A stretch of DNA of 64,000 nucleotides from Paratinospora sagittata (lineage: Eukaryota > Streptophyta > Magnoliopsida > Ranunculales > Menispermaceae), in the NCBI GenBank assembly GCA_035771175.1, contig CM069610.1:25820501-25884500 (forward strand), written 5' to 3'. Of this stretch, positions 24,986 through 35,503 are shown piece after piece (positions within the stretch are counted from its first letter, which is position 1; the number at the start of each line of letters is the position of its first letter). A program made the translations under genes and the position numbers. The notes beneath the pieces were generated by a model. It ran no database searches. It was not told the origin of the DNA and worked only from the letters and a program-made list of their open reading frames with translations.

Positions 24986-27900
24986 CGAGCAAGCAGACGT
25001 GCCCACATTTGTCTCATTAGAAATATCATATTTTTGTCTCAGACATGGATAGCGTGATATTGGGTTGTGTATCATGTTCTCAATTCACAGATAGCAGGCC
25101 ATAGCAGGTCGATATACACAAACCCGAGAGCTCGGGTTTTACGGACTTTCCGATAGCGATTTATCGAGGCTTATAGCGCGCTATTGCCCATTTTGCTAAA
25201 AATCGAAAGATCACGGTAACAGCTTTATAACTAGTTATCAAAGGGGATAGCGCTATAGACAATATTCCAGAAAAACAAATGTTTTATTATAGAACCCAAT
25301 CAGCGTGCTATCAATACTGATAGTGCGCTAGTGCCTTCAGGAAAATTTTGGCAAATTGCTGGATAGACTTATTTTTGAAAAAATTAATATTTTGACACTC
25401 AAGAACCATTCCATTAACTCAATACATATTGATATAAGATTAAAAACTTTTAAATAATTCAAAACTCATTGAAATTATGATTAAAACCTTTCGAAAAACA
25501 TTTTTTCAAAATGAAATACTATATCGAAGTGATTTTGAAGACTTTGCAATTTTCAGAGTTTTAGTGCTGAGATTGATCGAGATGTTACGCTACACTCCAA
25601 AGATCAAACTAATGCATTAGGCATGAGATATGTCTTCGTTCTACGAGCTTGGTCTTTGTAGACTTCGAAAGCTATTATTTGACGTGTTCTTGATGCAAGA
25701 CAATTGATGTGTTCTTTTTTGTTGTGTTATCCTACTGAGACCACTTCATATACTTACTTACAACTTAAAATAATGGATAGCCTCTGCAAATCTAAGCACA
25801 AAAGGGATAAAATGAAGAACTTGCTGATCAACGACGTTATCATCAAGACAGATTGCAATTTTCATTCTATTTGAAGCTAGTTTTGACAAATGCAAGAATC
25901 ATTACTTTCTTCTCTTGAAAAACTCTTGGGAAAGCTCAATCTAACTTGCAAAAATTGTGTGTGTTGTATTTTTGAAAATCAGAGAATGAGTGTTTTATAA
26001 AATTAGAAGTTGCGGGTTAAAGAACAAGAGAGTACAAAATGATTTGAATTCAAAACATTGTTTAATCTAAAGTTGTTTTGGGCATGCGAGACAATAGGAA
26101 TCATCTAGGTGTTAGTAGAGAATATTTCAATTAAGATAACCTGGAAAAATTATGTAAGGAATAGAAAAATCGAGCAAGCAGAAGTGCCCACATTTTTCTC
26201 GTTAGAAATATCAGATTTTTTTCGCAGACGTGAATAGCGTGATGTAGGGTTGTGTATCCTGTTATCAATTGACAGATAGCAGGCTATAGCAGGTCGATAT
26301 ACACAAACCCGAGTTTTACGAACTTTCCGAAAGCGTGTTATCGAGGCCTATAGCGCGATATTGCCCATTTTACTAAAAATGGAAAGATCATGGTAACAAC
26401 TTTATAGCGAGTTATCAAAGGGAATAGCGCGTTATAGACAATATTCCACAAAAACAAATGTTTTATTATAGAACCCTATCAGCGTGCTATCAACAGTGAT
26501 AGTGCGCTAGTGCCTTCAGAAAAATTTTGGCAAATTGCTGGATAGACTTATTTTTGAAAAATTAATATTTTCACACTCAAGAGTCGTTCCATTAACTCAA
26601 AACATATTGATATAAGATTAAAAACATTTAAATAATTCAAAACTCACTGAAATTATGATTAAAACCTTTCGGAAAACATTTTTTCAAAATGAAATACTAT
26701 ATCGAAGTGATTTTGAAGACTTTGCAATTTTCAGAGTTTTAGTGCTGAGAGTGATCGAGAGGTTACCCTACACACCAAAGACCCAACTAATGCATTAGGC
26801 ATGAGATATGTCTTCGTTCTACGAGCTTGATCTTTGTAGACTTCGAAAGCTATTGTTTGAGGTGTTCTTGATGCAAGACAATTGATGTGTTCTTTTTTGT
26901 TGTGTTATCTTACCGACACCACTTCATATACTTACAACTTAAAACAATGGATAGCCTCTGCAAATCTAAGCACAAAAGGGATAAAATGAAGAACTTGCTG
27001 ATCAACGATGTTATCAACAAGACAGATTGCAATTTTCATTCTATTCGAAGCTTGTTTTGACAAATGCAAGAATCATTACTTTCTTCTCTTGAAAAACTCT
27101 TGGTAAAGCTTAATCTAACTTGCAAAAATTGTGTGTGTTGTATTTTTGAAAATCAGAGAATGAGTGTTTTATAAAATTAGAAGTTGCGGGTTAAAGAGCA
27201 AGAGAGTACAAAATGATTTGAATTCAAAACTTTGTTTAATCTAAAGTTGTTTTGGGCAAGCGAGACAATACGAATCATCTAGGTGTTAGTAGAGAATATT
27301 TCGATTAAGATAACCTGAAAAAATTGTGTAAGGAATAGAAAAATCGAGCAAGCAGACATGCCCACATTTGTCTCATTAGAAATATCAGATTTTTGTCTCA
27401 GACGTGGATAGCGTGATATTGGGTTGTGGATCATGTTCTCATTCGACAGATAACAGGCTATAGCAGGTCGATATACACAAACCCGAGAGCTCGAGTTTTA
27501 CGGACTCTCCGATAGCGATTTATCGAGGCTTATAGCGCGCTATTGCCCATTTTACTAAAAATGGAAAGATCACGATAACAGCTTTATAACGAGTTATCAA
27601 AGGGGATAACGCGCTATACACAATATTCCAGAAAAATGAATGTTTTATTATAGAACCTTATCAGGGTGCTATCAATACTGATAGTGCGCTAGTGCCTTCA
27701 GGAAAAATTTGGCAAATTGCTGGATACACTTCTTTTTGAAAAGTTATTATTTTGACACTCAAGAACCACTCCATTAACTGAAAACATATTGATATAAGAT
27801 TAAAAACTTTTAAATAATTCAAAACTCATTGAAATTATGATTAAAACCTTTCGAAAAACATTTTTTCAAAATGAAATACTATATCGAAGTGATTTTGAAG

Positions 27901-28256
27901 ACTTTGCAATTTTCAGAGTTTTAGTGCTGAGATTGATCGAGAGGTTACCCTACACTCCAAAGATCAAACTAATGCATTAGGCATGAGATTTGTCTTCGTT
28001 CTACGAGCTTGATCTTTGTAGACTTCGAAAGCTATTGTTTGACGTGTTCTTGATGCAAGACAATTGATGTGTTCTTTTTTGTTGTGTTATCCTACCGAGA
28101 CCACTTCATATACTTACAACTTAAAACAATGGATAGCCTCTGCAAATCTAAGCACAAAAGGGATAAAATGAAGAACTTGCTGATCAACGACGTTATCATC
28201 AAGACAGATTGCAATTTTCATTCTATTCGAAGCTTGTTTTGACAAATGCAAGAATC

Positions 28257-28261
28257 AATAC
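28257..28261. other. Target site duplication of element 2, left copy
   Basis: AATAC precedes the LTR and ATTAC follows it at 34952-34956. Undisturbed monomers read ATTAC here, so the left copy has one later substitution. Satellite phase is continuous across the insertion. Confidence 0.85.
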
Positions 28262-28704
28262 TGTCACACCTCGCCCGAACGCGCCTAAACCGGCGGTACA
28301 CTCACGGACGAGGTGCGCATTTAGAACAATTACAATGGTAACAACAGAGTGCGCAGCGGATATACAGTACACACAGTACAAATCTGATTTCATTTAATTC
28401 AGAATACTTTTGTACATAAAATGGTCAAGGGAACATACTCCCAAAATCCCCAATGAATTAAACAAAGGGTATCAATTGTGGGCCCCATAACCTGCACCCA
28501 GTCCACCCTAATTTCCTGTGAAAGATTGGATAATAATGGAGTGAGCTTAACGCGCTCAGTGGGTAAATAGTGCATGAGTATAACAAGTAATAAAGCATAC
28601 TTCAATATCAAATATCTTAAATACACATGTAAGCATCATAATCAATCAATATATGTATGCATGACACCGTCTCGTAATGGTTTGATGAACGTACATCGCT
28701 TGAG

Positions 28705-28832
28705 TTCACGTACAGGTGTCCTTCCCCGGGCGTAGCCAGGTTCTCACTGTACGTCCCTCCTCAGGAACGATGCTCTGGATTCACGTACTGATGTCCCTCC
28801 CTGGCGTAGCCAGGTTCTCATGTACATCCCTC
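28705..28832. repeat. Direct repeat in LTR, period 75 bp
   Basis: Two units begin TTCACGTAC at 28705 and 28780 and share GGCGTAGCCAGGTTCTCA and TGTAC-TCCCTC. The same pair occurs in the other element 2 LTR (from about 34032) and in element 3 (from about 38128). Confidence 0.85.
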
Positions 28833-29350
28833 TCGAGAGAAATAATATGAATAGTGAGCAATGCTCCTAACTATTATATGAGTCATAAACCATATACGTC
28901 CCTAGGTGGTGATATGTATGATGCCAATGCATGAACTGGTCTAGTCTACTGGTCTGGTCTTTTCTTGACATTTAGACTGACTTTGGCTACGTCTGGTGAT
29001 CCTTATCAGGGTCGGTATCACGACGTGCAAGGTTAGGACATTCAAGTCATAAACATTATATGACATAATGCAGTGTAAATGAATAGTAGACATAATAATA
29101 ATTGAATGTAAACTTTAATAAAAGTTATGAAACACGCAAACCTATGTTTCGTTCCCCACCTTCAGATCTGGTGCTTTTCTCCGGACAGAACTTCGTTGCA
29201 CCGCTTTCAGATCTGGCGCTTTCCTCCGGACAGAACTTTGTTGCACCGCACCGAGGGTCTCAAAAACTAAAAACTTTAGAATGCGCGGAAAGGAGAAGAA
29301 AATCACAAGAGAAGGTGATTTAGTGTGAGGAATGAGAAATGAGGAGCTTT

Positions 29351-29359
29351 CTTATATAG
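29351..29359 (-). promoter_or_regulatory. TATA box of element 2 3' LTR
   Basis: The minus strand reads CTATATAAG immediately downstream, in transcript sense, of the GAACGTTC array. The same arrangement is kept in the 5' LTR (34678-34686) and in element 3 (38771-38780), supporting a core promoter. Confidence 0.7.
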
Positions 29360-29370
29360 AGATTTTTGCT

Positions 29371-29577
29371 CCTGAACGTTCTGGCATGCGCCTGAACGTT
29401 CTGGCATTGCGCCTGAACGTTCTGGCATGCGCGTGAACGTTCTGGCATGCATTGCGCCTGAACGTTCTGGCATGCGCCTGAGCGTTCTGGCATTGCGCCT
29501 GAACGTTTTGGCATTGCGCCTGAACGTTCTGTCATGCCCCTGAACGTTCTGGCATGCGCCTGAACGTTCGGGCGTTG
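29371..29577. repeat. Palindromic minisatellite GAACGTTC, 10 units
   Basis: Unit lengths are 20, 21, 20, 25, 20, 21, 21, 20 and 20 bp plus a terminal unit. Each carries GAACGTTC or a one-base variant followed by a TGGCATGCGCCT or TGGCATTGCGCCT spacer. It lies just upstream of the TATA box on the transcribed strand. Short Pro-Glu-Arg-Ser frames across it are repeat artefacts. Confidence 0.93.
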
Positions 29578-29624
29578 CCCAAATAGTAATTTTTTTGTTT
29601 GTTTGTGAAATACGTGGTATTACA

Positions 29625-29637
29625 CTCTACCCCCCTT
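29625..29637 (-). other. Element 2 polypurine tract
   Basis: The minus strand reads AAGGGGGGTAGAG directly next to the 3' LTR, a typical Ty3/gypsy polypurine tract. Confidence 0.88.
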
Positions 29638-29741
29638 AAAGGGATTTCGCCATCGAAATCAAGTCCAGGAGTGATGAGGGTGAGATGGTTGAGAAGTAGC
29701 GACAGGTTGCCAAGGAGGCCACTGCGTGTGCATCACTATAT

Positions 29742-29857
29742 CCATTGATATTATTTTCAGACATCTGCGTAGTTATTGAAGTGAAACAATGTATCAAGAT
29801 AGGTGTAAACAATGTTTCATCCTGGTATTGATAAGTGAAAATAATACAATGTATCAC
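29742..29857. repeat. Imperfect foldback in element 2 3' untranslated region
   Basis: The arm CATTGATATTATTTTCA (about 29743-29759) pairs with TGAAAATAATACAATG (about 29836-29851) with one indel. A second inner pair (TGAAACAATG with CAATGTTTCA) is nested inside. No clear target duplication is visible. Confidence 0.55.
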
Positions 29858-29858
29858 A

Positions 29859-30911
29859 TCAACAGTTGGTACTAGAAAACAATTCAGGGTATTTCTGTTT
29901 AATTGTTGATTCTAGTTCCCATGTAGCTTCCTCTATGCCGTGGTGATCCCAGAGCACTTTCACAAGTGGTATGCTACGTCGCCGTAGTTCTTGAGTTTTT
30001 CTATCTAAAATCTGTATTGCTTTCTCTTGATATTTATTTCCTTCCTCAACCCGAACCTCGACTAAAGGGATGATATATGAAGGATCAGGACGATACTTGC
30101 GAAGCATAGATACATGAAAAACGTCATGAACCTTAGGCATGGACGATGGAAGGGACAAGCGATAAGCAAGTTTGCCAATACGTTCAATGATCGAAAATGG
30201 ACCGATATACCGCGGGGAGAGCTTTCCTTTGATCCCAAAGCGTTTGACACCTCGGGTGGGCTGGACTTGTATAAAAACAAAGTCCCCCTTATCAAATTCT
30301 AGAGGTTGTCGCCGTTTGTCAGCATAGCTCTTCTGTCGACTTTGTGCAACACGAAGTCGTTCCTTTACTAGTGTGATTTTTTCAAAAGTCTCTTCAACTA
30401 GTTCAGGGCCCAACCGCGGTCGATCTACCATATCTAACAAACATACTGGAGATCTACAAGGCCGACCATAGAGAGCCTCGTATGGTGCCATGCCGATACT
30501 AGTTTGGTAGCTGTTGTTGTATGCAAACTCAGCTAGATGCAAATAATTTGCCCATCCGTCATTAAAGTCCAAAATGCAGCATCGTAGCATGTCTTCTAAG
30601 ATTTGGATAAGCCGTTTTGACTGCCCATCAGTCTGAGGGTGGAAGGCTGTGCTCATAGTGATCTTTGAACCCATTCTAGTCTGGAAGCTTTTCCAAAAAT
30701 TTGATGTGAATCGAGGGTCTCGATCAGAGACGATCGTGAGTGGTATGCCATGAAGGCGTACAATCTCTCTTTCATATAGTTCTGCAAGTTTGGCGGGATT
30801 ATCTGTGAACTTTATTGGTAAGAAGTGTGCAGACTTGGTAAGTCTGTCAATGATAACCCAGATAGCATCTTGCCCTTTATTATTTCGAGGTAAGGCTGTA
30901 ACAAAATCCAT
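29859..30911 (-). pseudogene. pol: Element 2 integrase core and chromodomain fragment
   Basis: This 350-residue frame is the C-terminal part of pol. It starts at the MDF of the integrase catalytic core (D2), keeps the second Asp (D63) and has K99 where the catalytic Glu belongs; the D63-to-K99 gap of 35 residues confirms the position. A GPF-type motif and a chromodomain (about 300-345) follow. It is in the same frame as the upstream fragment and separated from it by one TGA at 30930-30932 where the family has Trp. The listed start is just the first Met after that stop. The integrase is expected to be dead from the K99 change alone. Confidence 0.92.
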
Positions 30912-30929
30912 TGCGATGTTCTCCCACTT

Positions 30930-31832
30930 TCATTCTCCAATAGGTAACGGCTGGAGAAGGCCTGAGGGAAGTTTTCGTTCTGCCTTAACTTTCTGGCAAG
31001 CAAGACATCGAGCAACGAAGTCTACAATTGCCTTCTTCATTCCAGAAAACCAGAATTGTCGCTTGACATCCTGGTACATCTTGTCACCCCTAGGATGCAT
31101 AGCGTATCGTGAACAGTGCATCACAGTAAGCACGTCTTTCCGAACCTCAGGATCGTTCGGAAGACAAAGACGTTTTTTATAGAAAATGGCTCCGTCGTCA
31201 GAGACTGACCAATGAGGAAGGTCTTTCCCGCTGAGTAGAAGTTCTCGTTTTTCCATTAACATAGGGTCATTGGCTTGAGTAGCTGAAATCTTGCGAACGA
31301 GGTCAGAGGTAGCGGACAATTGAGAGAGTCGTGGGCGTGGTCCCTCTTCGTTCAGCTGGAGGTTAAAGTTGTCCATCTCTGTAGCCAACTTCCCCATTTC
31401 ATAGTTAAGAGTGCAAGCAACATAAGATTTTCTACTCAAAGCATCGGCCACAACATTGGCCTTTCCGGGATGGTACTGGAGTTGGAAGTCATAGTCTTTC
31501 AAGAATTCCAACCATCTTCTTTGGCGGAGGTTTAGGTATCGCTGAGTGTATATGTACTTAAGACTCTTATGATCTGAGAAGACCTCGAACCGTTCACCGT
31601 ATAGGTAATGACGCCATAATTTAAGTGCAAACACAACAGCTGCAAGTTCCAAGTCATGGGTTGGGTAATTACCCTCATGAATCTTCAGTTGCCTGGAGGC
31701 ATATGCAACAACTTGGCCTTCTTGCATTAGTACGACACCTAAGCCTTGGAGAGAGGCATCGGTGTATAATGAAAAACCAATTCCATATCTTGGAGTGATA
31801 AGTACAGGTGCCGTCGTGAGGCGTTTCTTCAA
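30930..31832 (-). pseudogene. pol: Element 2 RNase H and integrase zinc-finger fragment
   Basis: This is a middle piece of pol, 300 residues. RNase H residues D25, E62, D87 and D130 are all present, followed by the integrase zinc finger (H239, H246, C276, C279). The frame ends at TGA (30930-30932) inside the PxxKWE-type segment just before the integrase core. Upstream it is separated from RT by a TAG at 31863-31865. Both stops sit where the related element 1 protein has Trp, so each is a single G-to-A change on the coding strand; no frameshift is needed. Confidence 0.92.
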
Positions 31833-31862
31833 TTCCTGAAATGATGCTTCACAGGCGAGATT

Positions 31863-33647
31863 CTAGATGAAGCGCACGTCTTTTCGAGTGGGCTTGGTCA
31901 TAGGTTCAGCAATCTTTGAGAAGTCCTTAATGAAGCGTCTGTAATAGCCAGCCAAACCAAGAAAACTCCTAATCTGAGTAACAGTGGTAGGCTGCTTCCA
32001 GTTTAAGACTGCTTCAACCTTAGAAGGATCGACCTCAATGCCATTGCCTGAAACCACATGGCCGAGGAATTGAACTCTCTGCGCCCAAAATTCGCACTTA
32101 CTCAACTTTGCATACAGTTGGTGTCTTTGTAAGGTCTGGAGGACGATCTTCAAATGTAGTTTATGGTCTTCCTCGGTTGAGGAATATATCAAGATGTCGT
32201 CGACAAAAACCACCACGAACCGGTCTAAGTATAACCTGAATATGCGATTCATCAAATCCATGAATGCAGCAGGTGCATTTGTTAGGCCGAACGACATAAC
32301 TAAGAATTCGTAATGACCGTACTGAGTTCTGAACGCCGTCTTGGTGATGTCTGACTCCCGGATCCGGAGTTGGTGATAACCGGACCGTAAATCAATCTTA
32401 GAGAAGTATTTGGCTTCTCGAAGTTGGTCGAATAAGTCATCGATCCTGGGCAACGGATATCTGTTCTTGATGGTGACGTTATTCAACTTGCGATAATCGA
32501 TGCAAAGTCGTAACGAACCATCCTTTTTGCGAACAAACAGAACTGGAGCGCCCCAGGGTGATGAACTCTTTCGGATGAAGCCATTACTCTCTAATTCCTT
32601 AAGTTGTTTGTCTAATTCGACCAGTTCAACATTTGACATTCTGTATGGTGGAATTGAGATAGGCCCTGTCCCAGGTATGAGGTTGATCTCAAAATCGAAT
32701 TCCCTAACTGGAGGTAGACCCGAAAGGTCATTAAGAAAAACTGTTGGGAATTCAGATACGACGGAAACATCGCGTACTTCATGAGGGAACAGAGCTGGTG
32801 ATTCATTGCCGTCGCCAAGAGACAACCCTCGAAGTTGTGACTTGAGAAGGGCAACTGTTGATTTGTGTATCCATTTCCTTGTTCCCTGAATCTTGACAAA
32901 CTCGCCTGTAGGCAAAGTTAACTGAACGTGCCTGTTCATACAGTCGATCTTTGCATTCAGTGGTGCGAGCCAGTCCATGCCGAGGATGATGTCGAAGTCA
33001 TCAAAATCCATCACAAAAAGATCGGCATATATTATCTGTTCGGACATTCGAAGCTCACATCGAGAACACTGCAAATTCACGTCAGTACCCGATCCGAACG
33101 GTGATGTGACATGGAGTGTGATGTTTGTGGGTTCAGGATGCAGGCCTAAATGTCTTACCAATGTTGATGATATAAAAGAATGCGTAGCACCGGAATCAAA
33201 CAAAACATGCACCAATGTATTGAACAAAGGAAAGGTACCTTCGACGACATTATTGTCTGGGAGGGGTTGGTGAGCGATGGCATATGCTCTGCCCTGATTC
33301 CGTTGACCCTGGTTCTGCTGGGTCTGCCTGGGTTGGGCATTAGCAGCAGGTGGTGCTTGTTGGACTGGAATAGCCGGAATAGGTTGCTGAAGGTGCGGAC
33401 AAAGATGTTTGACATGGCCCTTCTGGCCGCAATTGTAACAAGTCGGCCTGTACTGCTGATTGTGTTGCTGGCCATTCTGATAATTCTGCTGGCCTTGTTG
33501 ATTGTGGTGTCGACCACCACCTCGTCCATAACGACCACCACGGCCATGGTTGCGGAAACCCTGATGGTTAGGGGTAGAAGGTTCAGCCGCAGGTGTTGTG
33601 GCCTCATTCTTGGAAACCGGCGGTACACTCACGGACGAGGTGCGCAT
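31863..33647 (-). pseudogene. pol: Element 2 gag tail, protease and reverse transcriptase, N-terminally truncated
   Basis: The frame holds 594 residues. About the first 11 are read from LTR sequence brought in by a deletion; true element protein begins near residue 12. Then come an Arg/Gly-rich and Gln/Asn-rich gag tail, a CX2CX4HX4C knuckle (C70, C73, H78, C83), protease with D151 in the usual D-S-G-A-T, and RT with F-V-D-D at 481-484. The frame stops at TAG 31863-31865, just past RT. Unlike element 1, gag tail and protease are fused in one open frame here. The missing part is the capsid region of gag. Confidence 0.92.
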
Positions 33648-34677
33648 TTAGAACAATTACAATGGTAACAACAGAGTGCGCAGCGGAAATACAGTACACA
33701 CAGTACAAATCTGATTTCATTTAATTCAGAATACTTTTGTACATAAAATGGTCAAGGGAACATACTCCCAAAATCCCCAATGAATTAAACAAAGGGTATC
33801 AATTGTGGGCCCCATAACCTGCACCCAGTCCACCCTAATTTCCTGTGAAAGATTGGATAATAATGGAGTGAGCTTAACGCGCTCAGTGGGTAAATAGTGC
33901 ATGAGTATAACAATTAATAAAGCATACTTCAATATCAAATATCTTAAATACACATGTAAGCATCATAATCAATCAATATATGTATGCATGACACCGTCTC
34001 GTAATGGTTTGATGAACGTACATCGCTTGAGTTCACGTACAGGTGTCCTTCCCCGGTCGTAGCCAGGTTCTCACTGTACGTCCCTCTTTAGGAACGATGC
34101 TCTGGATTCACGTACTGATGTCCCTCCCTGGCGTAGCCAGGTTCTCATGTACATCCCTCTCGAGAGAAATAATATGAATAGTGAGCAATGCTCCTAACTA
34201 TTATATGAGTCATAAACCATATACGTCCCTAGGTGGTGATATGTATGATGCCAATGCATGAACTGGTCTAGTCTACTGGTCTGGTCTTTTCTTGACATTT
34301 AGACTGACTTTGGCTACGTCTGGTGATCCTTATCAAGGTCGGTATCACGACGTGCAAGGTTAGGACATTCAAGTCATAAACATTATATGACATAATGCAG
34401 TGTAAATGAATAGTAGACATAATAATAATTGAATGTAAACTTTAATAAAAGTTATAAAACACGCAAACCTATGTTTCGTTCCCCACCTTCAGATCTGGTG
34501 CTTTTCTCCGGACAGAACTTCGTTGCACCGCTTTCAGATCTGGCGCTTTCCTCCGGACAGAACTTTGTTGCACCGCACCGAGAGTCTCGAATACTAAAAA
34601 CTTTAGAATGCGCGGAAAGGAGAAGAAAATCACAAGAGAAGGTGATTTAGTGTGAGGAATGAGAAATGAGGAGCTTT

Positions 34678-34686
34678 CTTATATAG
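34678..34686 (-). promoter_or_regulatory. TATA box of element 2 5' LTR
   Basis: CTATATAAG on the minus strand sits at the same place relative to the palindrome array as in the 3' LTR. This copy would drive transcription toward pol. Confidence 0.7.
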
Positions 34687-34697
34687 AGATTTTTGCT

Positions 34698-34904
34698 CCT
34701 GAACGTTCTGGCATGCGCCTGTACGTTCTGGCATGCGCCTGAACGTTCTGGCATTGGGCCTGAACGTTCTGGCATTGCGCCTGAACGTTCTGGCATGCGC
34801 CTGAACGTTCTGGCATGCATTGCGCCTGAACGTTCTGGCATGCGCCTGAGCGTTCTGGCATTGCGCCTGTACGTTCTGGCATGCGCCTGAACGTTCGGGC
34901 GTTG
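34698..34904. repeat. Palindromic minisatellite GAACGTTC in 5' LTR, 10 units
   Basis: Unit lengths are 20, 20, 21, 21, 20, 25, 20, 21 and 20 bp plus a terminal unit. Two units read GTACGTTC and one GAGCGTTC. Total length equals that of the 3' LTR array, but the 25-bp unit is sixth instead of fourth. Confidence 0.93.
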
Positions 34905-34951
34905 CCCAAATAGTAATTTTTTTGTTTGTTTGTGAAATACGTGGTATTACA

Positions 34952-35310
34952 ATTACTTTCTTCTCTTGAAAAACTTTGGGAAAGCTCAATCTAACTTCCA
35001 AAAATTGTGTGTGTTGTATTTTTGAAAATCAGAGTATGAGTGTTTTATAAAATTAGAAGTTGCGGGTTAAAGAGCAAGAGAGTACAAAATGAATTGAATT
35101 CAAAACATTGTTTAATCTAAAGTTGTTTTGGGCATGCGAGACAATTGGAATCATCTAGGTGTTAGTAGAGAATATTTCAGTTAAGATAACCTGGAGAAAT
35201 TGTGTAAGGAATAGAAAAATCGAGCAAGTGGAAGTGCCCACATTTTTCTCGTTAGAAATATCAAATTTTTTTCCCAGACGTGAATAGCGTGATGTTGGGT
35301 TGTGTATCAT
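34952..35310. repeat. Satellite fragment between elements 2 and 3
   Basis: This 359-bp piece of one monomer starts with the ATTAC target duplication and continues the phase interrupted at 28261. It ends at GTGTATCAT, where element 3 begins abruptly. Confidence 0.95.
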
Positions 35311-35503
35311 TCAGGCATGCTCCTGAACGTTCTGGCATGCTCCTGAACGTTCTGGCATGCGCTTGAACGTTCTGGCATTGTGCCTGAACGTTCTGTCATG
35401 CGCCTGAACGTTCTGGCATGCGCCTGAACGTTCTGTCATGCGCCTGAACGTTCGGGCGTTGCCCAAATAGTAAATTTTTTTTTTTTTTTTTTTGTGAAAT
35501 ACG
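35311..35503 (-). repeat. Element 3 3' LTR fragment with 7 GAACGTTC units
   Basis: It comprises the minisatellite, the CGGGCGTTGCCCAAATAGTAA segment, a long T-run and GTGAAATACG. It lacks the terminal TGGTATTACA and everything on the other side of the array, including the TATA box. It joins directly to ORF sequence at about 35503/35504. Confidence 0.88.

Larger units (their letters stand above)
8652..28261. repeat. Satellite block 1, about 1,182-bp monomer, roughly 16.5 copies
   Basis: Head-to-tail monomers were registered on the landmark GTCGATATACACAAACC. Landmark starts are 9814, 10996, 12178, 13361, 14491, 15666, 16848, 18024, 19204, 20386, 21562, 22744, 23926, 25108, 26293 and 27467. 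Spacing is 1,174-1,185 bp except one 1,130-bp monomer (13361-14490) that lost about 50 bp near 13838. The first copy is cut by element 1, the last by element 2. Each monomer has a palindrome-rich segment (first 230 bp), an A-tract-rich segment (about 330-420) and a mixed remainder. Short ORFs recur at the same phase but are frequently broken. No gene is supported. Confidence 0.97.
28262..29624 (-). repeat. Element 2 3' LTR, complete (1,363 bp)
   Basis: On the plus strand it starts TGTCACACCTCGCCC and ends GTGGTATTACA. It aligns to 33614-34951 at a constant offset of 5,327 bp with roughly ten visible substitutions outside the minisatellite. It contains a 75-bp-period duplication, a 10-unit palindromic minisatellite and a TATA box. 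The recurrent 75-residue minus-strand frame near 28399-28626 has no recognisable domain. Confidence 0.95.
28262..34951 (-). mobile_element. Element 2: decayed Ty3/gypsy chromovirus inserted in the satellite
   Basis: The element is 6,690 bp on the minus strand, bounded by TG...CA LTR ends and a 5-bp target duplication. In transcript order it has a 5' LTR lacking its last 25 bp (33614-34951), the tail of gag, PR, RT, RNase H, integrase, chromodomain, a short 3' untranslated stretch, a polypurine tract and a complete 3' LTR. A deletion removed the LTR end, primer site, leader and most of gag. Two stops and a catalytic substitution disable pol. Several scattered LTR differences make it older than element 1. 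Confidence 0.95.
33614..34951 (-). repeat. Element 2 5' LTR, missing its last 25 bp
   Basis: It begins on the plus strand at AAACCGGCGG, which corresponds to position 28287 of the other LTR, and ends GGTATTACA. The 25 bp next to the internal region are gone together with the primer site. Length equals the matching part of the 3' LTR (1,338 bp). Confidence 0.95.

Noticed and set aside
28399..28626. A 75-residue minus-strand frame conserved in three LTRs (also at 33726-33953 and, altered, 37791-38048)
   Set aside because: Conservation follows from LTR relatedness, the third copy is altered by a 38-bp deletion, and no domain is visible. It could be a leader uORF at most.
29320..29535. Repetitive Pro-Glu-Arg-Ser-Gly-Ala / Cys-Gln-Asn-Val-Gln-Ala frames in the LTRs
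   Set aside because: They are translations of the 20-bp GAACGTTC minisatellite and appear on both strands; not proteins.
29371..29577. CRISPR-like appearance of the GAACGTTC array
   Set aside because: Units are 20-25 bp with no unique spacers, in a plant LTR; it is a minisatellite.
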